A stretch of 64,000 nucleotides of DNA from Tipula vernalis (lineage: Eukaryota > Arthropoda > Insecta > Diptera > Tipulidae), in NCBI GenBank assembly GCA_958295665.1, contig OY282560.1, positions 269,987,315 to 270,051,314 on the forward strand, read 5' to 3'. The translations under genes were made by a program, and so were the position numbers. The notes under the pieces are model-generated. The model saw nothing but the letters and a program-made list of their open reading frames with translations, was not told the DNA's origin and did not search any database. Below, one piece after another: positions 54,745 through 64,000 of the stretch; within the stretch, counting starts at the first letter, position 1, and every line of letters begins with the position of its first letter.

Positions 54745-56307
54745 ATGAGCAGAGCAAATAAGGAAACTAATACCCCAGGTGGTACACCTGTTGCTCAGGT
54801 AAATCCACCCTCTTCGGAGGTCGATCTCATGGATTCCGGGGGAGACCAGCCATTGCTATACTACAATTATTTTAACCAATCCCAAGACATGTTGGTGAAT
54901 AAACAAGCTCATTTGAGTGAAACAGAAAAGGATAATTCACATCCCTTCTAGAGGAGTAACAAAGTCGCGTATTCTCCGATAAGAGGCGTTAGTCCCTCCA
55001 TTGGGGCCAGCAGCCACAACACTTGTTCTACAAACGAAGAAAAGCTTCACAATGAATTGTGTAAAGCTAATAATGCATTAGTTCAAGCCAACAATATAAA
55101 TAAGCAACTGAATGTTACAATTGCATGGATGCAGGAGCATATGAAGAGGCTTGAAAACGAAGTTAAAGCTCTTAAGCCAAAGGAAAACGTCAGTTCTACT
55201 CCTAACCAGAATACAACTCCACAAGAGTATCATACGGATGAAGAAGAACTAGCTCGAGAAACTGAGTGGATTAGAGTTAAAGGTGGGAGAAAAATATGGA
55301 GACGGAATAATACGCCCTCCCCACCTCAATTAAAGGATAATGTTCCAAATATTATCCAGAAACAACCAAAAAAAATACCTCCACCACCACCAATAGTAAT
55401 AGATGAAGTCAAAGACTACGATGTACTCTATGAAAAAATAAAAATAATAACTGCTATTGATAAGTTTAATGCAAAGGTGATGAATGGAAACACCATCAAA
55501 ATAAACTTAGAAGATACTGAAACATACAGAAAAATGACAAAAATGTTAAATGAAGAAAAACGTGCTTGGCACACGTTTGAAGATAAACAAACCAGACCAA
55601 TTAGGGTCATGGCTAAAAACTTACACTCTACGTGTAAACCAGATAAAATAATTGATGACCTGAAAGCAAAAGGATTTAAGGCAACTGAAGCATCGATTAA
55701 GCTAAAACGGAGAGGCAAAGTACCTCTCAACATGTTTATGTTGGCCTTCGATACTGATGAAGATATCGAAAAAATTTATCAAATTAAGTACATCTTGGGG
55801 TGCAAATTGGTTATTCAGCCTCTAAGAAGATCTAAGCTTATACCACAATGTAAACAATGTCAAGCCTATGGACATACACAAAAATATTGCAACAGGGAAC
55901 CCAGGTGTGTCCAATGTTTAGGTAAACATCATACCAAAGAATGTGTAAAATCCCAAAATGAACAACCTGAATGCGTTCACTGTGGAGAAACCCATCCGGC
56001 TAACTACAGAGGATGCAGCGTTGCTATTGAACTGCAAAATATCAAAAATAAGAACGTGATTGCTAAAAATCCAAGTTCATTCAGGAAACAAGCGGTTAAG
56101 ATGAAGCAACCCGAAGTAAATCGTAGAGTGTCGGGAACTACTCAAGGACAATTTAGTAAAATGACTTATGCTCAAGTTATGATGAGCAACGGAAATTCAG
56201 GAAAAACTGCTCAAAATGACGATATAAGTCAAACACTTAAATTAATTTTAAGCAGACTAAATATATTTGATGAGCGATTACCCCCTAAACAGAAAAAGAG
56301 CCAATGA
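54745..56307 (+). pseudogene. Jockey ORF1 (gag-like) with one stop codon
   Basis: Starts MSRANKETNTPGGTPVAQVN at 54745. A TAG at 54949-54951 interrupts; the same frame then stays open to 56307. A coiled-coil-like stretch (QLNVTIAWMQEHMKRLENEV) precedes the RNA-binding domain (RPIRVMAKNLHSTCKPDKII, NMFMLAFDTDEDIEKIYQIK). Three zinc knuckles follow: CKQCQAYGHTQKYC, CVQCLGKHHTKEC and CVHCGETHPANYRGC (the last with longer spacing), about 55846-56016. ORF1 of Jockey elements forms the RNP with element RNA. The single stop is the only defect I see. Confidence 0.9.
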
Positions 56308-58972
56308 TCTTAGAATCTTATGTTGGAATGCCAATGCACTGATGCAACATCAACAAGAACTGCAAGTGCTCCTGGACACAGAAAAAATCGATGTAACTCT
56401 AATCACGGAAACACACTTCACTAGACAATCATTCATTAAATTTAAAAATTAACAAATATATCACACTATTCACCCTGGAAACACTGCAAAGGAGGTAGTG
56501 CTGTTTTAATTAGAAATAGTATTCATCACTATGAGGAGTTAAAATATGAAACGGAAGAAATACAAGCAACTGCTGTTATTGTCAAATCCAAAAGTAGTTC
56601 TATTTGTATTGCTAGTATTTACTGCCCACCGAAGCACTCAATGAAAGAAAAAGGTTATCTCGAGTTCCTCAGTAAATTAGGAAAACGATTAGTACTTGGA
56701 GGTGACTTTATTGCAAAAAATGTCGACTGGGGATCCAGATTAACAACGACTAAGGGTAAAGAACTCCTAAAAGCTATCAGAAAATGCAGTTGTGCAGCCC
56801 TCTCAACTGGAAAACCAACCTACTGGCCAACTGATCCAAACAAAGTACCAGATCTGATTGATTTCTTTATATTAAAGAACATATCTGTAAATTATGTACA
56901 AGTAGATGAAAGCCACGACTTAAACTCTGATCATTCACCATTCACCAATACTTCTAACGTTAAGTGAAAAAATCATTCAAAAAGAAAGAAACCCATTCCT
57001 AGTAAATAATCACACTAATTGGGCATGCTTTAGACTATCGCTAGAAGAAAAAATTAACTTAATGGTTCCATTAAAGACTGAAGAACAATTAGACAAAGAA
57101 GTTCACAAATTTGTAAACTATATACAGCAATCAGCTTGGGAAAATACAAAAATCAAAACGAAAATCAAGGGAAACAATTACCCTATAGAAATTAGGGAAC
57201 TCCTCGCAGAAAAAAGAAGAGCGAGAAGAGTATGGCAACAAACAAGGGCCCCCCCAAGATAAAACTCATTTGAACAATCTCATTCAACAATTAAGAAGAG
57301 AGATCAAAGAATTGAAAGATGAATCAATCAGCAACTATTTAAGAAAATTAACTAATGATAACAGTACTGATTATTCTCTTTGGAAAGCAACCAAAAGAAT
57401 CAAAAGACCAATAATGCAGATTCCCCCAATAAAAATAGCAGGTGAGAAATGGGCTAGAAATAATGAAGACAAAGCTCGAGAATTTGCTGAACACCTTGAA
57501 AAAATATTCCAGACACATGAAGACCAAGCGTTGGAAGCCGAGATAATAACTGAACAAGTTGTGCAAGAAAGTAAAGAAATCCTACCCACAACACCAAAAG
57601 AAGTCATGCGTGAGATAAAAGCTAATATGAATACGAAAAAAGCTCCTGGGTACGATCTTATTACTGCAGAAATCTTAAAAGAACTGCCAAGGAAAGCTCT
57701 GGTGAAACTCACTAATCTTATAAATGCAGCATTTAGAATCAAATGTGTACCAAGCTTATGGAAAATTGCAGAAGTAATTATGATCCCAAAACCTGAGAAA
57801 CCACCACACATAACATCGTCTTATAGGCCAATTTCGCTATTGCCACTCATGTCCAAACTCTTTGAGAAGCTTCTGGTAAAAAGATTAAATCCGATAATCG
57901 ATAGTAAAAACTTGATCCCAAATCATCAGTTCGGTTTTCGCAACCAACACTCAACAATTGATCAAGTACACAGAATAACCAGTATAATTGAGAAAGCATT
58001 AGAGGAGAAAAAAGTCTGTTCAACAGTATTTCTAGACGTTGCACAAGCGTTTGATAGAGTGTGGCATGAAGGACTTAACCACAAGTTTAGGAATCTTCTA
58101 CCAATGCAATTTGCTAAGATACTGGAGTCATACTTGAAAGATAGGTTCTTCAGGATTAAGTTAGATGATACATCTTCTGAATTGAAAGAAATCAATGCAG
58201 GAGTTCCACAGGGCAGTGTACGAGATTAGGGCCGGTTTTATACCTACTATACACTTATGATCTTCCTACATTAGAAAACAACACAGTGGCAACTTTTGCA
58301 GATGATACGGCGATCTTAGCTGTTGGAAAAAGCAACGAAGAATCAACACAGAAGTTACAATCAGCTATAACTCAAATATATAAATGGATAAAAAGATGGA
58401 GAATAAAACTAAATGAAGCTAAATCAGTTCACATCAACTTTACAAACAGACGAATCGAACATATTCCGATTAACATAAATCGGAAAATAAAACCGCATGC
58501 GAACACAGCTAAGCATCTCGGCATGACCCAATATGCTAAACTACGATGGAAAGCACACGTCAAGAAGAAAAGTGAAGAATTAAGACTTAAATACAGAAAA
58601 ATGTATTGTCTGATGGGAAGGAACTCTTCTTTATAAACATACAACAAGCTTCCACTTTATAAGCAAATATTGAAACCGATTTGGACTTATGGTATTCAGC
58701 TTTGGGGTTGTACCAAACAGAGCAACGTAAATATCATCCAAAGATTTCAGAATATGGTATTAAGGAACATCGTTGATGCACCTTGGTATATCAGGAACAA
58801 TGACCTTCATAGGGACCTTAAAATGAACCTCATCTTAAATGAAATCCAGGAAAAAGCACGGAGACATGAAGAAAGGGTCCGCCAACATGTGAACATTGAG
58901 GCAACTCAGCTCCTAAGCATCACGAATTTAGTTCGCAAACTTAAAAGAACCAAACCTTTTGAGCTGGTGTGA
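56267..58972 (+). pseudogene. Jockey ORF2: endonuclease and reverse transcriptase (broken)
   Basis: Endonuclease begins RILCWNANALMQHQQELQVL with ITETHFT. The frame shifts near 56440 and continues to LVLGGDFIAKNVDWGS (about 56690), where the usual catalytic Asn of GDFN is Ile, then DLNSDHSPF. Breaks near 56967 and 57262 follow. RT is open at 57270-58229: KKAPGYDLITAEILKELP, SYRPISLLPLMSKLFEKLL, HQFGFRNQHSTIDQVHRI, FLDVAQAFDRVWH and GVPQGS, where the frame shifts. FADDTAILAV lies at about 58294. The C-terminal part (58670-58972) begins KPIWTYGIQLWGCTKQSNVN. No activity is expected. Confidence 0.9.
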
Positions 58973-59370
58973 TTGTCAGTTTAAGCAGCATTATGCTGAT
59001 CTAAAATCCACAACAAAGATGTGGTTTACTTCAATTTACCAAACACTATATGGAACGCCAATGGGAAGAATCCATAGATTAATTTAAGTTAGTAAATTAA
59101 GTCAGAAACAAATTGCTCATTAGTCCAGGAGACTAGATTGTAATTACATAAAATAAATAAATAAAATTTATTTTAAATAAAAAATAAAAAAATAAAATAT
59201 CACCTGAGGTGACATTTTTAGTCGTGCGAGTTTTTAAGACGACACTAATATGGAGGAGGATAAAATGTAAGTTTTTTATCATTGTAAATCGGATATACAT
59301 AAATATATATTATATATATTAATTATTATTGTCAAAATCACTAATGTAAAGCTGTTTGAGTGCCTCATGC

Positions 59371-60209
59371 ATGGAAAAAAACGTTGAGGTTGCAAAAGGT
59401 TATTTTAATTTCGGTAGCTCCAAAGCAGAGTATTTTAATGCATGGAACCATTTTGCCGATAAATTAAATTCATTAGGACCTCCAGTACGGGATGGCCCAG
59501 GATGGCAAAAAGTAAATCGTTTTTGTAATTAATTTTTGTTCATTAATAAAAGCAATTTTTTTACGTTTTAGGTATGGAATGATTTCAAAGGAAAAATTAA
59601 AAAAAAAATTGGGCCATAATAAAAACGAAAGTGAAAAAACTGGGGGTGGTCCTTGCCGACTATACACTTTTTCCCCATTGAAGGAAAGCGTGATAAGCCT
59701 CCTATGTTAGGATAAAATATACCCAAAACCAATGTTGTTACTAAAAGTGTTTTGGCCTCTCATCAGTTCCTGGTCCTTCAAAAGATTATTTAGCTGCTAA
59801 TTCTTCAAATACCAACACACCATCCACAGATTACATAGTTACAGAGTTGAATAGTGAACCTCTGCCAGAAGATGATACATAAATGAGTGAACTTCTTGAG
59901 AGTCATATGGAAACTGTTTCAACACCGTCATCAACCGCGAAAAAAAACATACAGAACCAAAAACAAAACAAAACAACAAAAACTCATAATGAGGAACGCC
60001 AACGTTTACTGGAAATTCTAACAAAATCTATACAAGAAATAGAAAAGTACGCCAAAGAGTCAGCACAATACGCCACAAAATCTTATAAGTTGAAGCGAAA
60101 AAAATTTAAGATTTGGCGCCAGCATCAGCTGGACAAAAAAAACATGAAGAATGTATTGAAATTTAATGTTTTAATGAGGAAGTCGTTATGGCCGGTGTTC
60201 ATAATATAA
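59371..60209 (+). pseudogene. Myb/MADF-like DNA-binding protein of Harbinger B
   Basis: From ATG 59371 the exon reads VAKGYFNFGSSKAEYFNAWN and ADKLNSLGPPVRDGPGWQK. A GT-AG intron (59512-59571) joins it to VWNDFKGKIKKK, the third Trp of a trihelix/Myb-type domain. One extra A near 59605 shifts the frame before GHNKNESEKTGGGP and LYTFSPLKESV, the conserved motifs of Harbinger partner proteins. The C-terminal basic part (59883-60209; ERQRLLEILTKSIQEIEKYA) is open. A short earlier exon may start at ATG 59250 with donor GTAAGT at 59266. The partner binds element ends and helps the transposase. Confidence 0.72.
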
Positions 60210-60369
60210 TGTAAATATGTATATAAATAAGAATTTATGTGACAGTTTGACTGAATTTTACATATGTAATTGAAATGTGATCCAATTAGGAAAAATGAAT
60301 TATGGATTTTCCAAATATAGTTTTTATTATTTTTTTTTATAATTTAAATCAAATAATTTCAAAAAATTG

Positions 60370-61480
60370 AATTCATTAATTGTCTTCTTATTCTTTGGCC
60401 AACATCATTATTATCCTCTTCTGCTATCTCTCTTAGTTGTTCAGGCAGTATTATTCGATATTGTTGTATCCAGATCGACGTTGTGAAGAATACACATGTT
60501 ATGTAGCGCAAAACACATGTTTGCTATTTGGGTCGATTTTTCGGGTTTATAATGTAGTTTGTCCATTAAGCAACGATATCGGTTTTTGAGTAGGCCAATT
60601 GTTCGTTCTACAGTGTTTCTGGCTTTTGAGTGTTTTGTGCTAAATGCACTCTTCCGAGATCCATCTACCGAAACGGTGTCATTAAATAGGACTTTAGAGA
60701 TTAACCTGCGTCACCTACGATTAAAAATTTGGTTTATAAAAGAAATATTTGAAAATTACATGTTTTACCTAATAGCCAAGTATTTGTTTTGCCATTTTCA
60801 AAATTAGTTTGAAGATGAGTATCCAGTTCACTAGAATTAAAGATGAATGCATCGTGACACGATCCAGGGTGGTTAGTATCAAAAAATGTGATGCACATTC
60901 TATCATCAAATACCTAAGAAATACATTTTAAAATTGTTTAAATAAGGTATGATAAAATAAACCTCATTAGTGGTTACTTACCAGCATAGCGTTTAAACTA
61001 TAAAATCCTTTCCTATTGAGATAAAGGTGTATATCTTCTTTGGATGGCGAATAACACCGGGTACTCCAGTTTTTGTGTAAAATGCCAGCTTGATCCTTTC
61101 TTTTGCTTCATTTGCTGTTGGAAAGTTTATAAACTCTGCACAAATCTCATTTTGAAGAATATTAAGTATCTGTGTTAATACTTTTGAAAATGTTGATTGT
61201 GCTAATCCAACGAGAAATTCGTTTCCATAGCCAGTTTGGTAGCCTCCTTCGGCAAAATAGCTCTATGTGGCGGCTAATTTTACTAACGGGGGTATAGAAG
61301 ATATAAATCTAAAAGAAAAGATAGATAAAAACTGTGCATAATTAAAAACCATAAGCAACAATACAAGTTGTATGGTAATTCCAAAGGATTGGATTTGTCT
61401 CTTAACCTCCTCCGAAAATCTCTCATGTCGCAAATTTCCTCGTCTTCACTCGAAGAATAAAACATTTCAGCGGAACACAT
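60370..61480 (-). pseudogene. PIF/Harbinger transposase (element B) with introns
   Basis: Starts MCSAEMFYSSSEDEEICDMR at 61480 and continues DFRRRLRDKSNPLELPY. After a probable intron near 61300-61375 comes SYFAEGGYQTGYGNEFLVGL and AQSTFSKVLTQILNILQNEI with a stop just upstream (TAG near 61268). GVPGVIRHPKK marks the position of the usual GxIDGTH motif, where the first Asp is not recognisable. Intron 60914-60981 (GTAAGT to TTCTTAG) leads to the exon [20 protein letters not shown] with the second Asp. Intron 60715-60768 follows. The last exon has RNTVERTIGLLKNRYRCLMD with the catalytic Glu and ANMCFALHNMCI. A frameshift near 60445 precedes the tail. Confidence 0.82.
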
Positions 61481-61722
61481 TTCTTCAAATAGATGTAATT
61501 ATTTGATAAAAACAATAATATTCTTATATATTCGATATAACTAAATTTATTGTTATGATATTATAAATTTTGACAAACAAATATTCTGCCACATTTTGAG
61601 CAATTTTTATTGTGTTGCCCGATGATTTATTGGGCATGTCATGTCATTTGCGTCGACTTAGGGAATACCATTTTTTAGGTGAAGTGACACGACAACTGTC
61701 ACGTCGAATGAAGCGACACGAC

Positions 61723-62029
61723 TATAGTAGTTTATTTTGAAACACTTAACACAATATATATTTTCATGAATATATTTATAGATAATGACGCTATTTAAAG
61801 TCATCGCAAAAAATATGCTCTCATGACAGCTAAAGCTATCGCGACAGTTAGTGCTGTACTATCAGCCCAAAATTGAGAGTGTCGGATACTAAACATGCCA
61901 TAATTTGATAGTAAACAACGACAATAAATCGAATTGGAATTTAAATATTTGTTTAAAATATTTATTTGGTCATTACAGATTAAGTAAACATTACCATACA
62001 CAGGAACTTGGCATTCAATTAGTCTTGAT
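61723..62029. other. Spacer right of Harbinger B
   Basis: AT-rich; nothing recognised. Confidence 0.5.
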
Positions 62030-62345
62030 TTCAATCAATTATATTAACCGGCAATCCAGAGCATTTATGGCAATAAAAAGTTTTTGGGGAATCGGAGTTC
62101 TGGGGGTGCTTATGCCAATAAACATAATATGTGAACAGTTGCAATTCAATTTGTTTCAGATTAGAAATAATTGGAGTACTGAGGCAATCATAAATTTTTG
62201 GGGAATCGGAGTTCTGGGCTGTCTATTATGCAAATATGTATATGTGAACAGTATACCATTCAACGGAACTTTCAATTCAATTTGTGTCGGTTTCAAAATA
62301 ATTCGAGTACTGCCCCTCGATTTGTCATTCAATTATATTAACCGG
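62030..62345 (+). repeat. Imperfect tandem repeat, about 115-bp unit
   Basis: TTTTTGGGGAATCGGAGTTC recurs at 62081 and 62195. CAATTATATTAACCGG occurs at 62036-62051 and 62330-62345. GGAGTACTGAGGC and CGAGTACTGCCCC also align. A 147-codon open stretch over this region (61905-62348) has no recognised motif and follows the repeat, so I do not call it a gene. Confidence 0.6.
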
Positions 62346-62349
62346 TAAT

Positions 62350-62740
62350 CTAGAAATCAATTCCCAGAAACAGTTTGAATTCAGACGGCGTTTCTTCCAT
62401 ATCACAATTTTCGATCGCTTGCAATATTTGGCGACCTACTTCGTCATTTTCACTTTTTCTTTTTTTTTTTGCTGAAATTTTGATTGGAATTTCTTTTTCT
62501 ACATTAATGTTAGTTTCCGTGGTGTAATTTGATAATGTACTGAAATTAAAGTAATTAAATTTTATAATATTCAGACGCAAAAACAAAAACAACATACGGG
62601 TGCACCCATTTGTTGTTTTCCTTCTTTTGCCGCGCTGCCACTTGGAGTATTTTTTTCTGCCCTGATATTATGGAAGAATGTGTCTTTTAGATTCTCCCAT
62701 TTCGTTTTAGACTCCTGTGGCCCTATCTAATAAACCTTAT
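62350..62740 (-). pseudogene. MADF/BESS-like protein fragment
   Basis: The minus strand near 62620-62720 reads KTKWENLKDTFFHNIRAEKN then TPSGSAAKEGKQQ, like the end of a MADF domain. After a break the frame at 62350-62595 has KKKRKSENDEVGRQILQAIE and a short acidic/hydrophobic tail. MADF proteins occur both as host transcription factors and as Harbinger partners. Upstream it degrades quickly. Low certainty. Confidence 0.4.
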
Positions 62741-62959
62741 CGAGCAGCTTTTTCATTTACACGTTTTCATCCAGCTCTGTTCAGTTTCTTTTTTCTTGTG
62801 TGTGTGTCTTGATGATTCTTCCACAATGGAATTATCTATTAAATAATTATAGGTAATTAATAAATTTGTAGTCAATAAATTGTTGTTAATAAATTTGTAA
62901 TAAAACTTACTAAAATTATTGAAAGCGGAATTAGGTACTACAAAATTTAAAGACATAAA

Positions 62960-63896
<937 letters not shown>

Positions 63897-64000
63897 GGGC
63901 GATCTAACTTTTTTTTTTTTGAACTAGCGGATATTTTGAGTATGGTAAGGGTTATGTCACTTTTGATTTGACAGAAAGTTAGTTTTATCCTTCCGCTGAA

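Larger units (their letters stand above)
54546..59196 (+). mobile_element. Jockey-clade LINE, nearly full length, inserted in Harbinger B
   Basis: A 15-bp target duplication ATATCACCTGAGGTG lies at 54531-54545 and 59197-59211. The element has a 200-bp 5' UTR (starts GGTGTTGGGTGTTGGG), ORF1 with three CCHC boxes, ORF2 with endonuclease and RT, and an A/T-rich tail from about 59145. ORF1 has one stop; ORF2 has several frameshifts. Confidence 0.93.
54412..61722 (-). mobile_element. PIF/Harbinger transposon B, interrupted by a Jockey LINE
   Basis: Ends GCCGTGTCG (54412) and CGACACGAC (61722) are inverted. GTCGACTGAAGCGACA, GTCGATTGAAGTGACA (54460-54500) and GTCGAATGAAGCGACA (about 61702) form subterminal repeats near both ends. 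A Myb/MADF-like gene (+) and a transposase (-) converge inside. Without the Jockey insert the element is about 2.65 kb, close to element A. The flanking bases (TTA left, TAT right) do not give an exact 3-bp duplication. Confidence 0.82.

Noticed and set aside
61905..62348. 147-codon plus-strand frame as a gene
   Set aside because: It follows an imperfect tandem repeat and shows no domain, so the repeat is the better description.

Overview
The window looks like a transposon-dense, gene-poor stretch of an insect nuclear genome, most likely a fly. Support for this: the DNA is very AT-rich; transposase genes carry short GT-AG introns; the elements belong to families common in insects (BEL/Pao, Ty3/gypsy of the CsRn1 type, CR1-like and Jockey LINEs, Tc1, PIF/Harbinger, MULE, pogo-type MITEs); and the primer-binding sites match animal tRNA-Phe, tRNA-Tyr and tRNA-Trp 3' ends. 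I recognise no host gene. The species call is inference only.

Layout. 1-1971: AT-rich, no gene. 1977-8958: BEL/Pao element (+) with about 98% identical LTRs and a CTTAA target duplication. 9074-9650: remnants of a PIF/Harbinger transposase and probably its MADF-like partner. 10175-11767: Tc1-type transposon (-) with 28-bp TIRs and an intron. 11770-13435: degenerate simple repeats split by a near-perfect foldback palindrome (12008-12541) whose loop has hammerhead-like motifs. 13981-16649: PIF/Harbinger element with convergent transposase and Myb/SANT-like genes. 16958-23907: decayed BEL/Pao (-). 24168-27231: a second, roo-like BEL/Pao (-) that has lost gag to RNase H and keeps integrase plus an envelope-like gene.

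28218-36128: a CR1-like LINE cut in two by a relative (29091-33069) that inserted at the ORF1/ORF2 junction with a GATGCC duplication. 36380-37007: Tc1-type deletion derivative. 38431-38558: small MITE. 40345-40581: short tandem array ending in a perfect 35-bp-arm palindrome. 40730-48420: MULE transposase split by a CsRn1-type Ty3/gypsy element (41812-48351, GACA duplication, LTRs over 99% identical). 48617-48840: pogo-type MITE. 49394-51600: decayed element I cannot classify. 51819-52140: second, asymmetric foldback copy. 52290-53990: degenerate repeats and an odd GC-richer ORF with internal duplications. 54085-54311: MITE. 54412-61722: second PIF/Harbinger element, interrupted by a Jockey LINE (54546-59196) with a 15-bp target duplication. 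62030-62725: short repeats and a MADF-like fragment. 63766-63892: (AT)n.

The genes here serve element movement (capsid, protease, reverse transcriptase, RNase H, integrase, endonuclease, transposases and their DNA-binding partners). Nearly all carry stops, frameshifts or deletions. The nesting gives a relative order of events: MULE before gypsy, Harbinger before Jockey, outer CR1 before inner CR1. I found no CRISPR, no bacterial operon structure, no rRNA or tRNA gene, and no convincing new defence or metabolic system. The most unusual structures are the foldback loop, the cruciform-prone palindrome, the envelope-bearing deletion derivative and the LINE-in-LINE nest.
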